In this document: positions 59,339 to 64,000 of the stretch, one piece after another
How positions within the stretch are numbered: position 1 is the stretch's first letter
Layout of the letters: the number at the start of each line of letters is the position of its first letter
Origin: an uncultured Paraprevotella sp.
Lineage (GTDB): Bacteria > Bacteroidota > Bacteroidia > Bacteroidales > Bacteroidaceae
Direction: 5' to 3'
DNA length: 64,000 nt
Assembly: GCA_900548345.1 (NCBI GenBank)
Contig: URKA01000012.1
Location: 9,176 to 73,175 of the forward strand
Translations under genes and position numbers: made by a program
The notes under the pieces: model-generated
What the model was told of the DNA's origin: nothing
What the model saw: the letters and a program-made list of their open reading frames with translations, nothing else
Databases searched by the model: none

Positions 59339-60265
59339 TTATCTGTCGAGTTGGAGAGTGTCTTTCAATATCTTGGAGAATTTGATGGCACCTTTGTCGG
59401 AAGACAGATGGCTACCGTCATAAAAGTCGTCATCTTCGAAGCGGGTATCGTCCAGATAGTCTAATACTGCAGTATGGCTCCATTTGGAGGTTACCCTTTT
59501 TAATGTGGTTCTTATATTGTTTACATGCAGTTCATCCATTTGCGCATAATAGTCCTTATGAACAGGAGGAATGACAAAGTACAGACGGATGCCTTTTTGC
59601 CGGCACATGTCCGCCACAGCATCAATGTGTTTTAGATTATTCTCGAATATCTTTTCTGTTTCCGGATGCAACGGAATAGTGTGTCCCTTGGCTTTATGGG
59701 CAATGTCGTTTTTCCAATCCGCACTTCTTTCGGACAAGTCGTAACTGTGGTCTGTTCCGAGCGAATCGCACCACATGGTTCTTTGGTGGTTCAGATAGTA
59801 TTTCGACCACTTCCGGAGTGCGATGGAACCGTTCATGAGTTCAAACCGATGGAATATATTCTGGCTGGCGGATATATCCATATATATACAATGGTGTGTG
59901 ATGCTGACCTTGTCTTGTTCGTATCGGTCTTCAAGCCATAGCGTCTGATAGGCTATTCCCCAGATGATGTTTTTGACATTCGGCATGTAGTCTGCATATA
60001 GTTCCAGAAGTTTGTGGTTGTAGGGAATCCATTCGCCCGATATGGACAGGTTATAAGTGCTGTCACCCAAACTGGACGGAATTATACTACAATTAGTGAC
60101 CGAACTTCCGATAATGATATTCTTCATCCTGTGTCCTTCTGTTTCGATAAGTTCTCTTTTGAAGCGGAAAGAGTTGGGTATATGCCGCAGCATGATTTCA
60201 AATCCGATACAAGGGATGATAAGTAATATGGTGAATATTCCGATATGTTTTAGAAACTTCTTCAT
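59339..60265 (-). CDS. SGNH-like protein partnered with MBOAT
   Basis: The 308-residue protein has an N-terminal membrane anchor (IGIFTILLIIPCIGFEIML) and an SGNH-like fold: IIIGSSVTNCSIIPSSLG resembles block I with the catalytic serine, and FYDGSHLSSDKGAIKFS resembles block V with the Asp-x-x-His pair (DGSHLSS). Similar proteins (AlgX/AlgJ type, DltD-like) finish acyl transfer started by an MBOAT protein. It starts 6 bp after the MBOAT gene. The polymer that is acylated is unknown. Confidence 0.75.
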   Translation of the reverse strand: MKKFLKHIGIFTILLIIPCIGFEIMLRHIPNSFRFKRELIETEGHRMKNIIIGSSVTNCSIIPSSLGDSTYNLSISGEWIPYNHKLLELYADYMPNVKNIIWGIAYQTLWLEDRYEQDKVSITHHCIYMDISASQNIFHRFELMNGSIALRKWSKYYLNHQRTMWCDSLGTDHSYDLSERSADWKNDIAHKAKGHTIPLHPETEKIFENNLKHIDAVADMCRQKGIRLYFVIPPVHKDYYAQMDELHVNNIRTTLKRVTSKWSHTAVLDYLDDTRFEDDDFYDGSHLSSDKGAIKFSKILKDTLQLDR

Positions 60266-60271
60266 GGTCTT

Positions 60272-61711
60272 TCAGAATTGGAAGTAAATGAATTCTTCTT
60301 GTTGTCCTGCCAGCAGCAGTGTGGTGACGAATGTGATGTAGTAAAGTGCCCAGCGTATGGCGCGGTGGCGGAATAGGCCTGTGGAACTGATTTGCAATCC
60401 GAACTGTTTCTCTCTTTGTAGCCATTCCACCACCAATAATATGCCGATGTATATCAACGGGTCTTTGCCGTGTGCCGGCAGTTGTCCGCTGAATTTTGTG
60501 ACCATGCAGTAAATGTAATCCCATGCCTGTCCGATGGACTCGGCACGGAAGATGACCCATCCTATGACCACAAGCAGGAATGTGCATGACATTTGAAGGA
60601 ACTCTTTTATATCGGGTAGGAGCCGTCCTTGTGCTACGACACCCTTATGTTTACGGTTCTTTCCTGCCAACAGGAGCGGGAAGAACAATAAGGCATGATA
60701 CGCTCCCCAGCATACGAATGTCCAGTTGGCTCCATGCCAGAACCCGCTGACGAGGAAGATGACTGCGGTGTTGCACATCGTACGCCATCTTCCGCACCGG
60801 CTTCCGCCCAATGGGAAATAGATGTAGTCGCGAAACCATGTAGTGAGTGAGATGTGCCAGCGTCGCCAGAATTCCGCGATGTCTCGCGAGAAGTACGGGA
60901 AGTTGAAGTTGCGCATGAGGCGGATGCCGAACAGGCGCGCTGTGCCGATGGCGATGTCCGAATAGCCGGAGAAGTCTCCGTAGATTTGGAATGTGAAGAA
61001 TAAGGCACCGAGAAACAAGTGTGTGCCGTCCAATGCCTGATATTCGCTGAAAATGGTGTTCACGGCCATGGCACAGTTGTCGGCCACCACCATTTTCTTG
61101 AAAAGCCCCCACAGAATCTGCCTCATGCCGTCCACAGCCTGGGCGTAGTTGAAATGTCGGGCGGTAAGGAACTGCGGAAGCAGGTTGGTGCTTCGTTCAA
61201 TGGGTCCTGCCACCAGTTGGGGAAAGAAACTGATGAAGGCGAAAAAGGCCACGATGTCGTGTGTCGGCTTGATTTTGTGCTGATACACGTCAATCGTATA
61301 GCTCAATGCCTGAAACGTGTAGAAGCTGATGCCCACTGGTAATAATATATCTATAGTTATCCAATCGTATGGGATGCCGCACAGGCGCAGTAGTGCCGCG
61401 AAGTTTTCTCCGAAGAAATTAAAGTATTTGAAGAAGCAGAGAATGGAAAGGTTTAGGACGATATTGGCCGCGCTGATACCTTTCTGTAGCCTGCGTTTTC
61501 CCTCCGTTCTTTCGAGAAGCAGTCCGCTCGCGTAGCTGCAAAGTGTGGTGACAGCTATCAGTAGCAGAAAACGCATGTCCCACCAGCCGTAAAACAAGTA
61601 ACTTGCTGCAACGATGAAGATGTTTTGCAGGCGAAGCGGTTTGAATGCGAACCAATACAAAAGGAATGTCGCCGGTAGGAACAGAAGGAATTCCAAAGAA
61701 TTGAATAACAT
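60272..61711 (-). CDS. MBOAT family O-acyltransferase
   Basis: The 479-residue protein has about ten helices and MBOAT signature blocks: LLPVGISFYTFQALSYTIDVYQHKIKPTHDIVAFFAFISFFPQLVAGPI, ARLFGIRLMRNFNFPYFSRDIAEFWRRWHISLTTWFRDYIYFPLGGS and the catalytic histidine in FWHGANWTF. It moves acyl groups (often acetate) across the membrane to a surface polysaccharide, as AlgI and DltB do. It is followed 6 bp later by its SGNH-like partner. The promoter has an inverted repeat between its boxes (61761-61777). Confidence 0.9.
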   Translation of the reverse strand: MLFNSLEFLLFLPATFLLYWFAFKPLRLQNIFIVAASYLFYGWWDMRFLLLIAVTTLCSYASGLLLERTEGKRRLQKGISAANIVLNLSILCFFKYFNFFGENFAALLRLCGIPYDWITIDILLPVGISFYTFQALSYTIDVYQHKIKPTHDIVAFFAFISFFPQLVAGPIERSTNLLPQFLTARHFNYAQAVDGMRQILWGLFKKMVVADNCAMAVNTIFSEYQALDGTHLFLGALFFTFQIYGDFSGYSDIAIGTARLFGIRLMRNFNFPYFSRDIAEFWRRWHISLTTWFRDYIYFPLGGSRCGRWRTMCNTAVIFLVSGFWHGANWTFVCWGAYHALLFFPLLLAGKNRKHKGVVAQGRLLPDIKEFLQMSCTFLLVVIGWVIFRAESIGQAWDYIYCMVTKFSGQLPAHGKDPLIYIGILLVVEWLQREKQFGLQISSTGLFRHRAIRWALYYITFVTTLLLAGQQEEFIYFQF

Positions 61712-61749
61712 CTTTATGGTATGTGGATTAGTGCTTTCTTATTTTTTTG

Positions 61750-61781
61750 CAAAATTAAGTCTTATTTGGCAAATAAGCAAA
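61750..61781 (-). promoter_or_regulatory. Promoter of the MBOAT operon with an internal palindrome
   Basis: On the reverse strand TTTG (61778-61781), 20 bp and TAATTTTG (61750-61757) fit the consensus. CTTATTTG-G-CAAATAAG (61761-61777) fills the spacer, which suggests a repressor site. Confidence 0.65.
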
Positions 61782-61804
61782 CGGGCAAGGTGTAAATAAA
61801 AATC

Positions 61805-61890
61805 CGGACTTGCCTGTATAAATAGGACAAGTCCGTCTTTTAAAGTATGAACATCCGGCGGTATGTAAATAAAGGTTTGCATGCCGCCGG
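61805..61890. terminator. Two tandem hairpins in the divergent MBOAT/S74 intergenic region
   Basis: Stem 1 pairs CGGACTTG (61805-61812) with CAAGTCCG (61828-61835), flanked by T-rich runs. Stem 2 pairs CCGGCGGTATG with CATGCCGCCGG (61855-61890) and is followed by TTTTCTGTCT. No gene points into them, so they may be remnants of removed genes or parts of leaders. Confidence 0.5.
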
Positions 61891-61967
61891 TTTTCTGTCT
61901 GCATGGGAACTAAAAGAACGTGCATGTTATAGCTGGATAATAAAATAAAAAAATATATTAGATTCTA

Positions 61968-61999
61968 TTTGCGATTCATTTTCTTTATGCTTACTTTTA
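61968..61999 (+). promoter_or_regulatory. Probable promoter of the S74-domain gene
   Basis: TTTG at 61968-61971, 20 bp, and TACTTTTA at 61992-61999; the -7 box departs from consensus in its last base. Confidence 0.4.
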
Positions 62000-62036
62000 T
62001 AGGGAGTTATATACAACAACCTTAAACTTAATTATC

Positions 62037-63125
62037 ATGAAACGCGTTTTTCTTTTAACAGCTTTGTTTTTGTTTTTGTCCAATGTAGTCATTGCGCAAT
62101 TTAAAGTTTCTTCAGATGGTTTTTCTTCGGGGAGAAATCTGACGCTTGACGGATTTACGGGAAGCGAGACAGGCGGGGTGCTCGTTGTTCAATCCAGCGA
62201 AACAAATCCTATTGATTATCCGAAAGTTTGGCCCTATTCTTTGCTAAAGCTTCAAGCGAAAACAACAGAATCTGTTTATCCGATAGTTTCATACGATCCT
62301 TTCGGTAATTTGAATTATTATTTAGATCTAAGAGGAAATGTGTGTGCGTATGGATATGTTACGACTTCTGACAGTACTTGTAAGGTAAATATACAAAACT
62401 TGCCAACTTCTTTGTCTAAGTTGAAGACATTGCGTAGCGTATCTTTCAATTATAAGAATGATGTGGCACATAATATGGCAAAGGCAAAAAATACAGATGA
62501 TGTCATGCCACAAGGAGCTACTCCGGAAATTAGAAGACAAATTGCTGAAGAGCAAAATAGAAAGCGTATAGGGCTGATTGCCCAAGAGGTTGAAAAGGTC
62601 TTTCCTGAAGTTGTCCGGACACAATATAATGGTAGTAAGGGGGTCTTATATGGAGATTTGGTTGCGGTTTTAATCGCGGCAATGAATGAAATGCGTGATA
62701 GTATGGAAGTACAAACCGCTCAATTGGCAAGAATGCAGGAACAGTTAAATACAATGCAGGAACAGTTAAATATAATGCAGGCTATCCTTTATTCCAATGA
62801 AAAAATGGTGCCGTCAACGCCACAGGTAGAAGAGAAGTCCACGGGGAAAAAATTGGAGACGGAAGCAGTGCTTGGTCAGAATATCCCGAATCCTTTTAAC
62901 CGGACAACGACCATTACATATCGATTGCCGTCACAAGCGTCTTCAGCTTTGCTTGTAGTTTATAATTTAAATGGCATTCAATTAAAGCAATATGATTTGA
63001 ATCTGGCTGAAGTTAATGGGAAAGTCGTCATAGAAGCTTCGGACTTTGTTCCGGGAATTTACATTTATGCTTTAATTATTGATGGTCAGCTTTCCACAGC
63101 TAAAAGAATGATTCTAACCAATTAA
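62037..63125 (+). CDS. Secreted protein with S74 intramolecular chaperone domain and a C-terminal sorting domain
   Basis: The 362-residue protein has a signal peptide (LLTALFLFLSNVVIAQ) and a beta-rich N-terminus. A Peptidase_S74 domain begins near residue 110: SDSTCKVNIQNLPTSLSKL resembles the self-cleavage Ser...Lys pattern of tail-fibre chaperones, and KRIGLIAQEVEKVFPEVV is the family hallmark. A coiled coil follows with two 7-residue repeats (MQEQLNT, MQEQLNI; 21-bp DNA repeat at 62733-62774). The end (LGQNIPNPFNRTTTITYRLP, GIYIYALIIDG) is a T9SS type A-like sorting domain. The base composition is visibly AT-richer than in the housekeeping genes, which may mean transfer. Confidence 0.85.
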   Translation: MKRVFLLTALFLFLSNVVIAQFKVSSDGFSSGRNLTLDGFTGSETGGVLVVQSSETNPIDYPKVWPYSLLKLQAKTTESVYPIVSYDPFGNLNYYLDLRGNVCAYGYVTTSDSTCKVNIQNLPTSLSKLKTLRSVSFNYKNDVAHNMAKAKNTDDVMPQGATPEIRRQIAEEQNRKRIGLIAQEVEKVFPEVVRTQYNGSKGVLYGDLVAVLIAAMNEMRDSMEVQTAQLARMQEQLNTMQEQLNIMQAILYSNEKMVPSTPQVEEKSTGKKLETEAVLGQNIPNPFNRTTTITYRLPSQASSALLVVYNLNGIQLKQYDLNLAEVNGKVVIEASDFVPGIYIYALIIDGQLSTAKRMILTN

Positions 63126-63136
63126 ATCGAATTATT

Positions 63137-64000
63137 ATGAAAACTATATTCTATCTCTTTTCAATATTGTTCTGCATACCTTGTTATCTATATGGGCAGG
63201 ACGATGATAATACTCATGTGACAGTCCATGTGGGAGAGCATCGGTTGTCCGACCTGTTGACCGACGAACAGAGATCTTCCGTAACTCATTTGACGATAAC
63301 CGGAACTTTAGAGAAGGATGATTATGCCTTTCTGCGGAGCTATGTCCTTGGGCATTTGGATGAACTGAATCTTCGGGATACGGATATCGATACTATTCCG
63401 GAAGGTGCATTGATAGAAATGAAAGATTTTAGTCGTATTATTTTGCCGTTTAATATTAAACATATTGAAGATGATGCTGTTGCTTTTGAATATTGGAACG
63501 GTAAAATTGAGGTGCCGGGCAGATTTCCTACACGAGGAGAATTGGATTATCCTTATTTTACAATAAGCGATAATAACCCTTATTGTGAAAAATATACGGA
63601 AGACGGGCGTGTTGACATATATTCAGCTAATGGGGATACGCTTTTTTATCTGTCAACAATGTTTGAATATAGGGATGAAATAAGGGTAAAAGCTGGTACA
63701 AAAGTAATCAATTCAACGGCTTTGCGAAATGTGGAGTTTTTTCCTCAGATGAATTTGGTCTTGCCGAATTCATTGGATTCAATCGGTGATTATGCTTTAA
63801 ATATAAATATACTCCTTGCAACCGGTGTAAATAAACGTGATTATCCCAATGGAAACAGTGGCAGTTGGGATGCCGGAAGCTTATTTTGTGAAGCGCCAAT
63901 ACCTCCAAAGTTAGGTCGTAATGTTTTCAATATAGATATAATGTGTTGGAATCTTTATGTACCGGAATCCAGTCTTGACCTGTACCGGAATACCGAGGGA
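63137..64000 (+). CDS. Leucine-rich-repeat (BspA-like) surface protein, 3' end outside the window
   Basis: The frame starts at the ATG at 63137, 11 bp after the S74 gene stop, and is open for all 288 codons to the window end. A signal peptide (MKTIFYLFSILFCIPCYLYG) is followed by an N-terminal block (HVTVHVGEHRLSDLLT), then LRR_5-like turns (LRDTDIDTIPEGALIEM, IILPFNIKHIEDDAV, MNLVLPNSLDSIGDYAL). BspA-type proteins act in adhesion in oral and gut Bacteroidales. It is AT-rich like its neighbour and probably in one transcript with it. The full length is unknown. Confidence 0.82.
   Translation, partial: MKTIFYLFSILFCIPCYLYGQDDDNTHVTVHVGEHRLSDLLTDEQRSSVTHLTITGTLEKDDYAFLRSYVLGHLDELNLRDTDIDTIPEGALIEMKDFSRIILPFNIKHIEDDAVAFEYWNGKIEVPGRFPTRGELDYPYFTISDNNPYCEKYTEDGRVDIYSANGDTLFYLSTMFEYRDEIRVKAGTKVINSTALRNVEFFPQMNLVLPNSLDSIGDYALNINILLATGVNKRDYPNGNSGSWDAGSLFCEAPIPPKLGRNVFNIDIMCWNLYVPESSLDLYRNTEG

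Larger units (their letters stand above)
61712..62036. other. Divergent intergenic region
   Basis: This 325-bp gap holds the MBOAT promoter, two hairpins and the probable promoter of the S74-domain gene (61968-61999). No coding content was recognised. Confidence 0.6.

Overview
The window reads as chromosomal DNA of a gut-type Bacteroidales species, most likely Bacteroides, Phocaeicola or a close relative. The reasons are the promoter style (a TTTG or TTG box, about 19-20 bp, then TAnnTTTG), the near absence of Shine-Dalgarno sites, and gene families typical of that order: DUF4837, DUF4954, DUF6057- and DUF6089-like proteins, tandem OmpH/Skp genes behind bamA, and a GT2-DUF4922-SpoIID fusion. 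The species cannot be named from the sequence. No tRNA, rRNA, CRISPR array, integrase or intact transposase was seen.

Layout. 1-4.5 kb holds nucleotide, cofactor and repair housekeeping genes (pyrE, comF-recX-prmC, ribD). 4.6-12.8 kb is an envelope run: a lipoprotein, an outer-membrane barrel, uppS, bamA, three OmpH/Skp genes and murI. 12.8-17.0 kb is a reverse-strand operon, aroQ-pyk-O-methyltransferase-rbfA-FtsX-like permease. 17.3-19.2 kb encodes a multi-membrane-segment protein with a TonB C-terminal domain. 19.4-22.7 kb holds a GH2 beta-galactosidase and an AraC-type sensor-regulator that have both lost their N-termini at one junction.

23.0-26.7 kb is an arsenical-resistance module (ArsR, ArsF-like, ArsG-like, a small thioredoxin, an ArsP-like permease). 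Two copies of a dispersed repeat bracket it in inverted orientation. 26.7-29.7 kb has an S41 protease and degraded gene remnants. 29.8-32.6 kb has a DUF4143 ATPase and glmM. 32.7-42.3 kb is a reverse-strand block: DUF6057, DUF4954, two probable small-RNA units, then a sugar kinase, an MFS transporter and a 1295-residue fusion protein that together suggest peptidoglycan sugar recycling. 42.7-50.0 kb is a conserved forward run: rlmN, DUF4837, pdxA, a flippase-like membrane protein, a sigma-54 activator, lptE, a TPR-like protein and secG.

50.1-54.8 kb has an acetyltransferase, a MITE-like element and a redox/stress operon (thioredoxin, alcohol dehydrogenase, YaaA, winged-helix protein). 54.8-64 kb has uvrA, a GHL10 glycosidase, an SGNH/MBOAT acyltransfer pair, an S74-chaperone protein and the start of a leucine-rich-repeat surface protein.

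The least explained material is non-coding. A 22-bp tandem repeat family lies at three intergenic sites and, remarkably, in register inside the DUF4954 gene. A 21-bp tandem repeat lies between tonB and the GH2 gene. A dispersed element with CGCGCGCG ends occurs four times, twice forming inverted pairs. All calls rest on reading the sequence alone; family names come from recognition, not from database searches.
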